DNA of 51,250 bases from JANMZR01 sp031383555 (GTDB taxonomy: Bacteria > Bacteroidota > Bacteroidia > Cytophagales > Spirosomataceae): assembly GCA_031383555.1 (NCBI GenBank), contig JANMZR010000100.1, forward strand, positions 1-51,250, given 5' to 3'. Of the stretch, positions 17,539-27,200 are shown piece by piece. The notes beneath the pieces are model-generated. The model worked only from the letters and a program-made list of their open reading frames with translations, was not told where the DNA came from and did no database searches. The first letter of the stretch is position 1. The number at the start of each line of letters is the position of its first letter. The position numbers and the translations under genes are program-made.

Positions 17539-19326
17539 TTGACACCAACTAATGTAAACGACCCCGAATATTACCATAAGGTCGTAGATTGTCAGTATGC
17601 ATGTCCTGCACATACCCCCGTTCCAGAATATATTCGGTTAATCGCAGCCGAAAAATACACCGAAGCCTATATGGTGAACTGGGAGTCAAATGTTTTCCCG
17701 GGTGTATTGGGTCGCACCTGCGATCGACCCTGTGAGCCTGCATGTAGGCGAGGCCGAGTGGACGAAGAACCTGTGGCCATCTGCCGCCTCAAGCGGGTAG
17801 CAGCTGATAATAAAGGCGACATCAAGCATCTCTTGCCTAAAATTCCGAAAATTGGAAATGGCAAACGGATTGCTTTGATTGGTGCAGGCCCTGCATCACT
17901 TACCGTTGCCCGTGACCTAGCCCCATTAGGCTATGAAATCCATGTTTTTGATGAGCAAATAAAAGGCGGTGGCATGATGCGCAGCCAGATACCTTCTTTC
18001 CGGCTACCTGAAACAGTTTTAGATGAAGAGGTAAATAATATACTTGATTTGGGCATTCATTCGCATTTCAAAACTTATGTTTCCAGCTTAAAGGATGTAT
18101 TAGAAAAAGGTTATGATGCTGTGTTCGTAGGTACTGGTGCGCCTCGTGGCCGTGATTTATCGAACCTACCAGGCAGAGTAGAGGCTGCAGCCAATATCCA
18201 TGTTGGTATTGAATGGCTGGCAAGCGTAGCTTTTGAACATACCAGCAAAATTGGCAAAAAAGTGATTGTTTTAGGAGGCGGAAATACCGCCATGGATTGC
18301 TGCCGTACTTCACGTCGCTTAGGTGGTGAAGAAGTAAAAGTTGTGGTACGTAGTCCATTTTCTGAAATGCGTGCCTCGCCTTGGGAAAAAGAAGATGCCA
18401 TGCATGAGGATATTCCAATTTTGGATAACCATGTACCGGTTTCATTTGTCGCTGAAAATGGCCAATTAAAAGGAATGACTTTCGAAAAAGTGCATGCCGT
18501 TTATGATGAAAAAGGCAAGCGCTCTCTTGTTTCCATGAATGAGCCTCACGTTTTCATTGAGGCAGATGATGTGTTGGTAGCCATTGGCCAAGAAAATTAT
18601 TTCCCTTGGATAGAGCGTGATTTAGGAATTGAGTTTGATAAATGGGAGATGCCGTCAGTTAATGCCACTACATTTCAATCGACCAACGAAAAAGTTTTCT
18701 TTGGCGGCGATGCTGCTTTAGGCCCTAAAAATGTAATTACTGCGGTAGCTCAAGGACATTCAGCAGCTGTTTCTATCGATTTGTTTTGTAATGGAAAATC
18801 ACTTGATGTTCGTCCGGACCCATTCACAAATTTGGTTTCTCAAAAAATGGGAATTCATGAATGGAGTTATGACAGCATTGTGGTGGATGACGACCGATTT
18901 ATAGTACCTCAAGCAGATAAAAAACTTACTTTGATTAATCGTAAAAAAGAAGTTGAGCTTGGTTTTGATAAAATAGTAGGCTTCAAAGAGGCCGAAAGAT
19001 GCCTTAATTGTGATGTGCAAACCGTTTTTACAGAAAATAAATGCATTGAATGCGATGCTTGCATGGATATTTGTCCAACATCATGCATTACCTTCACTAC
19101 AAATGGCACTGAAGAAGACTTGAGAACTCGACTGTTGGCCCCTGCATTGCGGCTCGACCAAGATTTATTGGTGTCGGATGCACTGCCAGCCACAGGAAGA
19201 GTAATGGTAAAGGATGAGGATGTATGTTTGCATTGTGGCTTATGCGCAGAACGTTGCCCAACATCAGCTTGGGACATGCAAAAGTTTTTCTATAATACTA
19301 CTAAAGCACATCATGGCTGTCATTAA
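17539..19326 (+). CDS. GltD-like NAD(P)H:Fe-S flavoprotein with C-terminal 2x[4Fe-4S] ferredoxin domain
   Basis: 595 aa. The N-terminal cysteine-rich helical domain (CQYACPAHTPVPEYI ... CDRPCEPACRRG) is that of the glutamate-synthase small subunit. An FAD dinucleotide fold follows (LIGAGPASLTVARDLAPLGY near residue 113), then an NADPH fold (VIVLGGGNTAMDCCRTSRR near 245). The tail carries two 4Fe-4S motifs, CIECDACMDICP and CLHCGLCAERCP. No large glutamate-synthase subunit is nearby; the next genes are korA and korB. The likely job is therefore moving electrons between NAD(P)H and ferredoxin for the 2-oxoacid oxidoreductase. The only in-frame start is TTG at 17539, because a stop lies at 17494 and no ATG or GTG falls between. 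Confidence 0.9.
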   Translation: MTPTNVNDPEYYHKVVDCQYACPAHTPVPEYIRLIAAEKYTEAYMVNWESNVFPGVLGRTCDRPCEPACRRGRVDEEPVAICRLKRVAADNKGDIKHLLPKIPKIGNGKRIALIGAGPASLTVARDLAPLGYEIHVFDEQIKGGGMMRSQIPSFRLPETVLDEEVNNILDLGIHSHFKTYVSSLKDVLEKGYDAVFVGTGAPRGRDLSNLPGRVEAAANIHVGIEWLASVAFEHTSKIGKKVIVLGGGNTAMDCCRTSRRLGGEEVKVVVRSPFSEMRASPWEKEDAMHEDIPILDNHVPVSFVAENGQLKGMTFEKVHAVYDEKGKRSLVSMNEPHVFIEADDVLVAIGQENYFPWIERDLGIEFDKWEMPSVNATTFQSTNEKVFFGGDAALGPKNVITAVAQGHSAAVSIDLFCNGKSLDVRPDPFTNLVSQKMGIHEWSYDSIVVDDDRFIVPQADKKLTLINRKKEVELGFDKIVGFKEAERCLNCDVQTVFTENKCIECDACMDICPTSCITFTTNGTEEDLRTRLLAPALRLDQDLLVSDALPATGRVMVKDEDVCLHCGLCAERCPTSAWDMQKFFYNTTKAHHGCH

Positions 19327-19481
19327 GGTTTGATAGTTTGTGGTTTGTGGTTTTTAGACCATTTTGAAAAAAGAAAGAATTGGGTTGAATTGTCCGCAAA
19401 AATCGGGCAGTAGAAAATGAGTAAATGTTATACAGAAATAGCAGGTACTGAATTAATTGGTTAAAAAATTTAAAGTGGTTT

Positions 19482-21281
19482 ATGTCAAAAGTAAATGATT
19501 TTGTAGTTCGCTTTGCAAATGTGAATGGAACTGGTTCGGCAAGCGCCAATAGCATGTTTGCAAAAGCAATTTTCAGAATGGGGATTCCGGTAACGCCGAA
19601 AAATATATTTCCTTCAAATATTCAAGGATTACCCACCTGGTACGAGGTACGAGTAAGTGAAAAAGGGTACCTTGGTAGGCGGGAAGGGATAGATTTATTG
19701 GTCTCTGTGAATCCACAAAGCATGATGAAAGATGTGCAAAGTGTAAGACCAGGAGGCTATTTCCTATATGACAATACCAAACCTTTGCACAAAGAATATT
19801 TTCGTGACGACATTACTTATTTGGGTGTACCATTAATGGGTATTTGTATTGAAAATTATACAGACCCTCGCCAGCGACAATTATTCAAAAATATCATTTA
19901 TGTGGGTGCACTTACAGCATTATTAGATATCGAATTTGGTGTATTTGAGCAGCTTTTAGGAGAGCAGTTTAAAGGCAAGGAAAAATTAATACCCGCAAAC
20001 GTGCAAGCTTTGCAATTAGGAATGAAATACGTGCAAGAAAATTTCATGTACCCACTAGATATTAGACTTGAAAGAAGAGATTTAGTAGGAAAAAGAATCC
20101 TTTTTGATGGAAATGGCGCTTGTGGTTTGGGAGCCGTTTATGCTGGTGCAACTGTGGCAGCTTGGTATCCAATCACTCCATCAACTTCGGTGGTGGAAAA
20201 ATTTGAAAAATACGCCAATAAATTTCGTACCAATAAAGAAACGGGTGAAAAAAACTTTGCCATTGTACAAGCAGAAGACGAACTGGCTGCGATAGGTATG
20301 GTAATTGGTGCCAACTGGAATGGAGCTAGGTCATTTACAGCTACTTCCGGGCCAGGCGTTTCACTGATGAATGAGTTTTTGGGTTTGGGTTATTTTGCAG
20401 AAATACCAGCCGTATTAATTGATGTACAACGTTCGGGGCCATCCACAGGTATGCCTACACGTACACAACAATCCGATATTACCATTTCAGCTTATGCTTC
20501 GCATGGCGATACAAAACATGTGCTTCTTTTTCCAAGTACACCAAAAGAATGCTTTGAATTAACAGCCGATGCTTTTGATTTGGCTGAACGACTTCAAACA
20601 CCGATTATAGTTTTAACAGATTTGGACTTAGGCATGAACGACCATATGAGCGAGCCTTTTGAATGGGACGAAAATAGAAAATATGATAGAGGTAAAGTTT
20701 ATTCTGCTGAAGACTTAGACAATATGGGTCGCTTCGGAAGATATTTAGACTCAGATGGGGATGGAATTACGTACAGAACTTACCCAGGCACACACCCTAC
20801 AAAGGGCTCATTTTTTACACGAGGCACTTCTCGTGACGAATACGCTGTTTATTCAGAAGATAGTGCCGTTTATGTAAGAAATATGGAGCGATTAGAAAAA
20901 AAATGGAATACAGCCAAAGAGCTTGTACCAAAGCCGTATTTTTATCAAAAGAAAAATATGAGCCCCATTGGTGTTATTTTCTTTGGTACTTCAACCTACT
21001 CCTCAGAAGAGGCTATCGATTTATTGAAAGAACAGGAAATGGTTTTAGATTTGATGCGACTCAAAGCATTTCCGTTTAATGATGAAGTTGAGCAATTTAT
21101 TGAAGATCATGAAATTGTATTTGTGATTGAGCAAAACAGGGATGCCCAAATGCGCTCATTGTTAATAAATGAATTAGATATAAATCCTAAGAAATTGATC
21201 CGTGTTTTAAATTATGACGGAATGCCAATTACTGCGGATAAAATTGTAAAAGAAATTACTAAAAATCTTGTAACTAATTAA
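19482..21281 (+). CDS. korA: 2-oxoacid:ferredoxin oxidoreductase, fused gamma-alpha subunit
   Basis: 599 aa. The first 190 residues are the gamma domain (NDFVVRFANVNGTGSASANSM ... LLVSVNPQSM). The rest is the alpha (pyrimidine-binding) domain with AWYPITPSTSVVEKF, the YPITP motif of the family, then VQAEDELAAIGMVIGANWNGARSFTATSGPG and RSGPSTGMPTRTQQSD. With KorB it forms the thiamine-diphosphate enzyme that decarboxylates a 2-oxoacid, most likely 2-oxoglutarate, to the CoA ester, passing electrons to ferredoxin in the cytoplasm. The gene follows the GltD-like gene by 155 bp and precedes korB by 3 bp. The exact substrate (2-oxoglutarate or another 2-oxoacid) is inferred from the fused architecture only. 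Confidence 0.94.
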   Translation: MSKVNDFVVRFANVNGTGSASANSMFAKAIFRMGIPVTPKNIFPSNIQGLPTWYEVRVSEKGYLGRREGIDLLVSVNPQSMMKDVQSVRPGGYFLYDNTKPLHKEYFRDDITYLGVPLMGICIENYTDPRQRQLFKNIIYVGALTALLDIEFGVFEQLLGEQFKGKEKLIPANVQALQLGMKYVQENFMYPLDIRLERRDLVGKRILFDGNGACGLGAVYAGATVAAWYPITPSTSVVEKFEKYANKFRTNKETGEKNFAIVQAEDELAAIGMVIGANWNGARSFTATSGPGVSLMNEFLGLGYFAEIPAVLIDVQRSGPSTGMPTRTQQSDITISAYASHGDTKHVLLFPSTPKECFELTADAFDLAERLQTPIIVLTDLDLGMNDHMSEPFEWDENRKYDRGKVYSAEDLDNMGRFGRYLDSDGDGITYRTYPGTHPTKGSFFTRGTSRDEYAVYSEDSAVYVRNMERLEKKWNTAKELVPKPYFYQKKNMSPIGVIFFGTSTYSSEEAIDLLKEQEMVLDLMRLKAFPFNDEVEQFIEDHEIVFVIEQNRDAQMRSLLINELDINPKKLIRVLNYDGMPITADKIVKEITKNLVTN

Positions 21282-21284
21282 GAA

Positions 21285-22331
21285 ATGTCATACGCTCGTC
21301 CGACTTTTAGGCATCCGGATATGCCAAAAAACAAAATAAATTTTACCAAAAAAGACTATGAAGGAGCCATTTCAACGCTTTGTGCGGGTTGCGGGCATGA
21401 TTCTATCTCTGGTGCAATTATTCAAGCTTGCTTTGAGTTGGCCATTGAGCCGCATCGGATTGCCAAACTTTCAGGCATTGGCTGCTCATCCAAAACTCCC
21501 ACGTATTTTTTAGGTAATTCGCATGGCTTTAATACTGTACATGGCCGCATGCCTTCTGTAGCTACTGGTGCCTACCTCGCCAATCGTGATTTGTTATATT
21601 TTGGGGTATCTGGGGACGGTGATACCGCTTCTATTGGAATGGGCCAGTTTGTTCATGCTATTCGTCGTAACTTAAATATGGTTTATTTGGTTATGAACAA
21701 TGGTTGTTATGGACTCACAAAAGGTCAAGACTCGGCTACGGCTGATAACGGCTCTAAAAGTAAGGCGGGCTCAACCAATATGTTCAATTCAATTGATTTG
21801 GCCGGTTTAGGTTTGGAAATGGGGGCATCATTTGTGGCTAGGAGCTTTTCAGGTGATAAAACCCAATTGATTCCATTAATTAAAGCGGCGATCAAACACC
21901 CGGGGTTTGCCTTGATTGACGTAATTTCTCCCTGCGTAACTTTCAATAACAATGTTGGCTCCACAAAATCATATGACTATGTGCGTGAACATATTGAGGC
22001 TACTTCCACCATTGACTTTGTGCCTATAATGGAAGAAATTAAAGTGGATTATGAAGTTGAAAAAGAGGTTACAATGCATGATGGATCATCATTACAGCTT
22101 CAAAAACTACAACAAGGCTGGAACCCTGAAGATAAACTTTCGGCCATAGTAGCCTTACAAAAAGCCAAAGAAAAAGGAGAAATTTTGACCGGTTTACTAT
22201 ATATTGATTCCAATAGCAATAATTTGCATGACGTTTTACAAACCAGTAACAAGCCATTAAATACACTCAAAGAAAACACTTTATGTCCAGGTATCGATGC
22301 CTTGGAAGCCTTGAATCAGAGCTTGAGATAG
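21285..22331 (+). CDS. korB: 2-oxoacid:ferredoxin oxidoreductase, beta (TPP-binding) subunit
   Basis: 348 aa. CAGCGHDSISG near residue 35 and GIGCSSKT near 64 supply the cysteines of the 4Fe-4S cluster. GDGDTASIGMGQFVHAIRR near 110 through MNNGCYGLTKGQ is the thiamine-diphosphate/Mg motif. The start is 3 bp after korA, so the two are translated as a pair and form the catalytic dimer. A hairpin follows the stop codon, closing the operon. Confidence 0.95.
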   Translation: MSYARPTFRHPDMPKNKINFTKKDYEGAISTLCAGCGHDSISGAIIQACFELAIEPHRIAKLSGIGCSSKTPTYFLGNSHGFNTVHGRMPSVATGAYLANRDLLYFGVSGDGDTASIGMGQFVHAIRRNLNMVYLVMNNGCYGLTKGQDSATADNGSKSKAGSTNMFNSIDLAGLGLEMGASFVARSFSGDKTQLIPLIKAAIKHPGFALIDVISPCVTFNNNVGSTKSYDYVREHIEATSTIDFVPIMEEIKVDYEVEKEVTMHDGSSLQLQKLQQGWNPEDKLSAIVALQKAKEKGEILTGLLYIDSNSNNLHDVLQTSNKPLNTLKENTLCPGIDALEALNQSLR

Positions 22332-22350
22332 GGGGTATTACTGAAATAAA

Positions 22351-22386
22351 AAAAACCCTTATAATCATGCGATTATGGGGGGTTTG
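22351..22386 (+). terminator. Hairpin terminator after korB
   Basis: ATAATC (22361-22366), loop ATGC, GATTAT (22371-22376), extended by ACCCTT facing GGGGGGT with G-T pairs. An A-run precedes and a short T-rich stretch (TTTGTT) follows. It sits 20 nt after the korB stop. The T-tract is weak, but position and stem favour a terminator. Confidence 0.65.
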
Positions 22387-22577
22387 TTAAAATAAATTTG
22401 CCCCACTTTTGGGCATCTATTATCTTCCTAATCAAATCCAATATATTAAAATGTAACACTATATTTTGCAGTTAAATCTTTATTTGAATTAGTATAACCA
22501 TTTAAAGAAACTTGACGCCTGCCCAAAAAATGACCGTTTAATAATTTTCATAAATTTTAATAGTATTGTTGTCAAAT

Positions 22578-22622
22578 TTTTGATAGTTTGTATAGTTTTT
22601 TATACAATTAAACCTATCAAAA
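22578..22622 (+). promoter_or_regulatory. Extended dyad in the leader of the NusG-like gene
   Basis: TTTTGATAG (22578-22586) pairs with CTATCAAAA (22614-22622). Inside it GTATA (22590-22594) pairs with TATAC (22601-22605) around a T-rich loop. The structure ends one base before the ATG at 22624, so in RNA it would fold the ribosome-binding region, and in DNA it could be an operator. About 17 bp can pair, with small bulges. Confidence 0.5.
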
Positions 22623-22623
22623 T

Positions 22624-23136
22624 ATGCAACCCCTCAATGACAAGCCAAAGCACTACGTATTATACGTGCAACCTCGTACCGAACGAAAAGTAGAGTCAGA
22701 ATTGAATAAGATAGGATTAAATGCTTTTGTACCCGTAAAAAGGCAATTGAGGCAATGGAAAGATCGGAAACACTGGGTTGATACCGTAATGTTCAATAGT
22801 TATGTATTTGTAGAAACTACTTTGAAGAGAAAAAACGAGGTTTTTAACATAAATCATGTAAAAAAATATGTGCAGTTTGATGGGAAACCTGCAAGCCTCA
22901 ACGAACGAGAAATATCACTTATACAAGGGCTTTGCCAGCTGAATCAGACCATTGAAATTAATCATGAAAGGTATTATAAAGGTCAAGAAGTAGAAATATT
23001 GAATGGCCACTTGATAGGCTATCAGGGCAGGATAATGGATGAGCCGAACGGTAAAATATTACGGATTGAAATTGTGAGCTTAGGATGTTTTGCTCATGTG
23101 GCTTTAGAAAATATTCATGTGAGGCCTTTAAACTAG
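22624..23136 (+). CDS. Specialised NusG paralogue (UpxY/RfaH/LoaP-like transcription antitermination factor)
   Basis: 170 aa with the two NusG domains: an NGN domain at about 10-100 (HYVLYVQPRTERKVESEL, FVPVKRQLRQWKDRKHWVDTVMFNSYVFVE) and a C-terminal KOW domain at about 122-165 (YYKGQEVEILNGHLIGYQGRI). The sequence is that of the operon-specific paralogues rather than housekeeping NusG, and it lacks the secE/rplK neighbours of nusG. Such factors ride RNA polymerase through long operons and prevent early termination. In Bacteroidota they usually serve polysaccharide loci, but none is visible here. The 25.8-kb injection-system operon lies next to it in convergent orientation, so a role there is an inference. 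Confidence 0.88.
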   Translation: MQPLNDKPKHYVLYVQPRTERKVESELNKIGLNAFVPVKRQLRQWKDRKHWVDTVMFNSYVFVETTLKRKNEVFNINHVKKYVQFDGKPASLNEREISLIQGLCQLNQTIEINHERYYKGQEVEILNGHLIGYQGRIMDEPNGKILRIEIVSLGCFAHVALENIHVRPLN

Positions 23137-23143
23137 TATATAG

Positions 23144-23190
23144 CCAATAAAGATGTTTTGCCCAAAATTTGGGTTTGTTATTGGTTTTTT
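23144..23190 (+). terminator. Intrinsic terminator after the NusG-like gene
   Basis: CCAATAA (23144-23150) pairs with TTATTGG (23178-23184), an inner CCCAAA/TTTGGG palindrome (23161-23173) can also fold, and TTTTTT follows at 23185-23190. It begins 8 nt after the NusG-like stop and stands between the two convergent units. The opposite strand has no T-run, so it serves mainly the plus-strand gene. Confidence 0.8.
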
Positions 23191-23256
23191 CGTTAGCTCC
23201 ATCCCTTTATTATTTTTTTAAAATGGGTCTAAATCATAATTTGAGCTTGATTATTT

Positions 23257-24243
23257 TTATTTTTCAGGCCTATTTCCACCTCCACGGATTATTGGGTTTA
23301 TAGGTTTCGTTTCACCACCTGTTAGTGGATTAACAGGCTTTGTTTCTCCACCCGTTACAGGTGGTTTTGTATCTGGTTTTTCGGGCTTAATGGGCTTTGT
23401 TTCTCCACCAGTTATTGGTGGTTTTGTGTCTGGTTTATCTGGGTTTACAGGCTTTGTTTCTCCACCAGTTATTGGTGGTTTTGTGTCTGGTTTATCTGGG
23501 TTTACAGGCTTTGTTTCTCCACCCGTTACAGGTGGTTTTGTGTCTGGTTTATCGGGGTTTACAGGCTTTGTTTCTCCACCAGTTATTGGTGGTTTCTTAT
23601 CTGGATTTGGATTTGGTGGTACTTTAGGGTCCCGTGGATCTTTATCGGTTGGTGGTGGTACGCAACCATCTTTATTCAAACATATTTCAATATAATCAAT
23701 TGATCCTTTGGTAATTAAAACAGGTTTCTGATGAATAATTAGCACCTTTTTATTTTTATCAGATACACTTACAAATATTTTATTTCCCTTCAATTTATCA
23801 ATTATTTCCTCCTTTAGGGTCAATGTAAAGTAGCCTGTTTCATCGGTACAATAGCTGCCCAATTCTTCAATCCAATCTTTTCTCTCACTGGAAAAATAGA
23901 CGGTTACACCAACTACTGGCTTGAGGTCTTTCTCATAAACCTTGCCATGCAATCGCCAAGCATTTCTTTCAAAGGGTTCTGATTTTATAGCAGCTTTTTC
24001 CCTTTCTATTTCAACCCCAACGGCCATTTCTTTTTGATAAGTGAGTTTTGTTTGGGTTTCTAAAACTTTGGGATGTGTGGCGCCATGTTTTGCTTCCATT
24101 CGCTTTTTTTCACGAATTAATATTTCATTTTTAACAAGCCTATTATTTTGAAAGTCGCCCAAACCCTTGAGTCTCAATGCATCTAACTGTTCCACTGTAG
24201 AATCTATTCTAACCAATGTATCTTTTTGACTTAGATTTTCCAT
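23257..24243 (-). CDS. Last gene of the injection-system array: regulatory-like beta-sandwich domain with a Pro/Gly/Thr repeat tail
   Basis: 328 aa, no signal peptide. Residues 1-95 are helical and charged. Residues about 96-195 resemble a carboxypeptidase-regulatory-like (CarboxypepD_reg/Ig-type) domain (WRLHGKVYEKDLKPVVGVTVYF ... DETGYFTLTL). From about 205 the chain is Pro-rich and then made of near-identical 19-residue units built on KPPITGGETKP, ending in GGGNRPEK. The tail should be an extended, flexible rod. The gene lies 29 bp after the DUF6519 gene on the same strand, so it is probably a structural accessory of the particle, such as a surface spacer or anchoring tail. Family function is unknown. 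Confidence 0.8.
   Translation of the reverse strand: MENLSQKDTLVRIDSTVEQLDALRLKGLGDFQNNRLVKNEILIREKKRMEAKHGATHPKVLETQTKLTYQKEMAVGVEIEREKAAIKSEPFERNAWRLHGKVYEKDLKPVVGVTVYFSSERKDWIEELGSYCTDETGYFTLTLKEEIIDKLKGNKIFVSVSDKNKKVLIIHQKPVLITKGSIDYIEICLNKDGCVPPPTDKDPRDPKVPPNPNPDKKPPITGGETKPVNPDKPDTKPPVTGGETKPVNPDKPDTKPPITGGETKPVNPDKPDTKPPITGGETKPIKPEKPDTKPPVTGGETKPVNPLTGGETKPINPIIRGGGNRPEK
23336..23620 (-). repeat. 57-bp in-frame tandem repeat, five copies
   Basis: Copies begin at about 23336, 23393, 23450, 23507 and 23564 (plus-strand GGCTTTGTTTCTCCACC marks each), with a further degenerate half-copy near 23303. The period is 57 bp, or 19 codons. Neighbouring copies differ at few bases, mainly in ATT/GTT codons (ITGG versus VTGG). 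The repeat is coding, so copy-number change would lengthen or shorten the protein without breaking its frame. Confidence 0.92.
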
Positions 24244-24272
24244 AATTTATTTATTTAAAGGAAATTATTTTC

Positions 24273-27200
24273 TTAATTATTTACACCCATACGGCCTGCA
24301 ATTTGGTCTTCTTTATCTTTACATAAGTCGTCAATCAAAACAATATTGCTATTTTTTTCCTTCTTAGCACCAATTACATTTAAGCAATGTGTTGACTGAT
24401 TGCCAGTTGCAGTATTCATGAGGCCGTAGGAAAGCAATGAATATAATGTAAAAGTAAAGCCGTCAGAAAAGCGATTATCGTTGGAACGTACGGACACACC
24501 AAATAAAACGGTGTTGAAAAAGACGGCATCGAAAGTAAATTCTTCTTTCATTACCGATAAAAAGCCAGCCAATTCGGTTTGATTTGTATTAAAGGCAACG
24601 TCGTCAAGCGAGGCAATGAGTTGTGAACTAAAACTGATATTACTCGATGGGTATCGCATATCTAAAGTGGACTGGTTGCCCGTAAACATCACTTTGCCGT
24701 TTGGTAAATATTGCAAAGCTTTAAATGCCTTTTGGAACGATGGGTTTGTGGCCATTGCAGCATAGTTTTTAGAACTATTGGCCAAATTTGCAAAAAGAAG
24801 TACAAACAAATCTTTCGAAACTCCCAAATTAAATAAAAACACTGTTGAAGCTAAAAAGGATTGTACATTTTTAGGGTCTCTACCTAACGAGGTAAATTGG
24901 TTTGAAACTACCGAAACAGGTCCAAAAGCGATTAAATATAGGGCAAAGCCGCAGGGTTGAACAACTATATTGTCATGAATTTTCACAGAAGGAATCCCAT
25001 CAAAAAATGGTATTTCACTTCCATCTTTTATTTTTTGCAAAATACCAATCAATGAAGTCATTTTTATAACCACGCCTCCTCTATTTCCTTTTATGGTATT
25101 GGTGTCATCTTCAATAATTGGTAAGCCATTGTTGAAAATAAGGTTGGTGGAAACGTCAATTTCCTCACCAAAAAACACGAATACTCCACAAATTGGAGCG
25201 CCTAATATTTGGCCATTTTCTTCAATGCGATTTTCTTGTACTTTAGCATCGGTACAATCGTTGAGCACTATTCCCCCAAAAGACCAAAATGTATCTAACT
25301 CCTTTTGATTATCCAAACCTGAAAGCTGATGTACACAGCCTCTTATTAGATTTCGATAAATTGTTAGGTCATCAATAAATACATAAGTGATGTCATTTCC
25401 GATATTTAATAAGGTACTTATGCCACTCAAGCCCATTTCCAAAATATGGTTGCCCTCAATGCTTATTTCATAAAGAGGCGAATATTGATAATTGGAACTT
25501 ACTGCTTTGAAATCATATTTGGCATCGGAATGAACATGCCCTAAAGTGATTCCATTGCCTTTTCCGCCTATTATTTCATTTTCCAAAATTCGAACTCGCT
25601 CTGAGGTGCCACCAATTTGAATGCCTCCTAAGGCTGCATATTTTTTCTCAAACTTTGAAATAGGGTAATAAATGGTTACATATTTTACAAGATTATACAC
25701 AATAAATGTCATGGAAAACCCATTTCTTGCAATTATGTCTGGGTCTTTACATGGGTCGAACGGATCGCCACCATTAGGGTCGCCTGGATCACGAGGATCG
25801 TTTGGATCACGATTTGGGGCAGCAATTAATACTATACGATTTCGCTCTATTAATACGCCATCTGCCACTGAAAAAATGGCCACTTTGCCTTTATCGGTAT
25901 CAATAATACCAATTTTATTATACAAAATACTGATATGGTTATCGCCGCCTATATCTTCATTCATTTGAATATAGATGGCGTGAATACCCGCAATGATATT
26001 ATTTTCATTGATTTTTATGTTTTCAGAAACTATTTTTAGCTTAGGGTCATCGATGGCCGCAATACAAATGCCATTAAGGGAAACGATGGTCAATGAATCA
26101 ATTTGTATTTTTTGAGAATTCTGGATGAGAAAAATGTTTTCTGCCAATCTTTCTCCTTTTTCTATTGGTAAAACTATACTTTGGTCGCCACATCCCGTAA
26201 TCCTAATTTGTCGCTTGTTTACAATGCGAACTTGCGCATAATGTATGCCTGGCAATACGCAAATTTTACCCCCATTCAAAGGCAAATTATCAATAGCTTC
26301 TTGAATAGTATCGAAGTCGCCATGGCTGGTTTTGCCATCGCCCACCGTAAATGTGCAGCAACATTCTTGTTCAGTAAGTGGGTGGAATTTCTTCCTACAA
26401 TCGTGAATAATTTCACCAATTACATTATTATTGGGGCCGAGAGTCCATTTTATTACCGCCAAAGGGGCATAATATCGTCTGATTCCATGAGCTTTTATGC
26501 CAGTTTCGAGTTCCCAAGGTACTACTCTGTTGGGAGTTTCTGGCCTTGCTGCAATTACCCAATAATCGTTCGACTGTCGATCAGTTCCACTGATTGTAAT
26601 TTCCAAACCTGTATTTCCTAAAGCCACAGCTGTGCCTGAAACGAAAGGAATATTTGGTGCCGAAGTCATATCTGACCCCCTATTCCAAACCCTCATATAA
26701 AAATATTCCTCTGGGTTTTGGTTGTCAAGTTCTCCTTTATCGGCACGACTTTTCCATTCTTGTCCAAATGCTGCTGCTAGTGCTGCCTGCATAGTAAACT
26801 GGCCAGTATCAGGATTGTACGATGCATTTACCTTTGATAGATGTCCAGATAAGGCCGCCACCTTTTCACCATTTGAAAGTGCCGATGACCAGGGTAGTAT
26901 CTCAACAATTTGATTGGAAAGAGGCCAATGGTATTGGTCTTTTGGCTCCGTTAACATGGTTACTGTTACCTTATCAGCTGCAACTGCCACACGGTAAAAT
27001 GGTGCACTATTATCGAAGCCCCAAGTAAAGCTGGTTTCATCAAATAATTGCACCCTTATAGCCTGATTTTCAGCTCCTAAATACCCTCCCGCTGCATTTG
27101 GAGTGCATAAATCTTCAGGCAAGGCATTATTTGCGAAAGTTACTCTTAGTTTATTATCGGCAATTCTCTCATAATCAGCATTTATTTTGCCTAAATTATT

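Noticed and set aside
23144..23184. Bidirectional terminator also ending the injection-system operon
   Set aside because: On the minus strand no T-run follows the stem (CTATATAC), so only the plus-strand role is supported.
23336..23620. Regular 57-bp repeats could be a CRISPR array
   Set aside because: The repeats adjoin with no unique spacers, are in frame within a coding gene and encode a 19-residue protein repeat.
26181..26621. 146-aa plus-strand open frame inside the DUF6519 gene
   Set aside because: It lies wholly antisense to a well-supported gene and has no recognisable domain or leader. The antisense frames at 18068-18445, 42499-42978 and 47768-48127 are shadows for the same reason.
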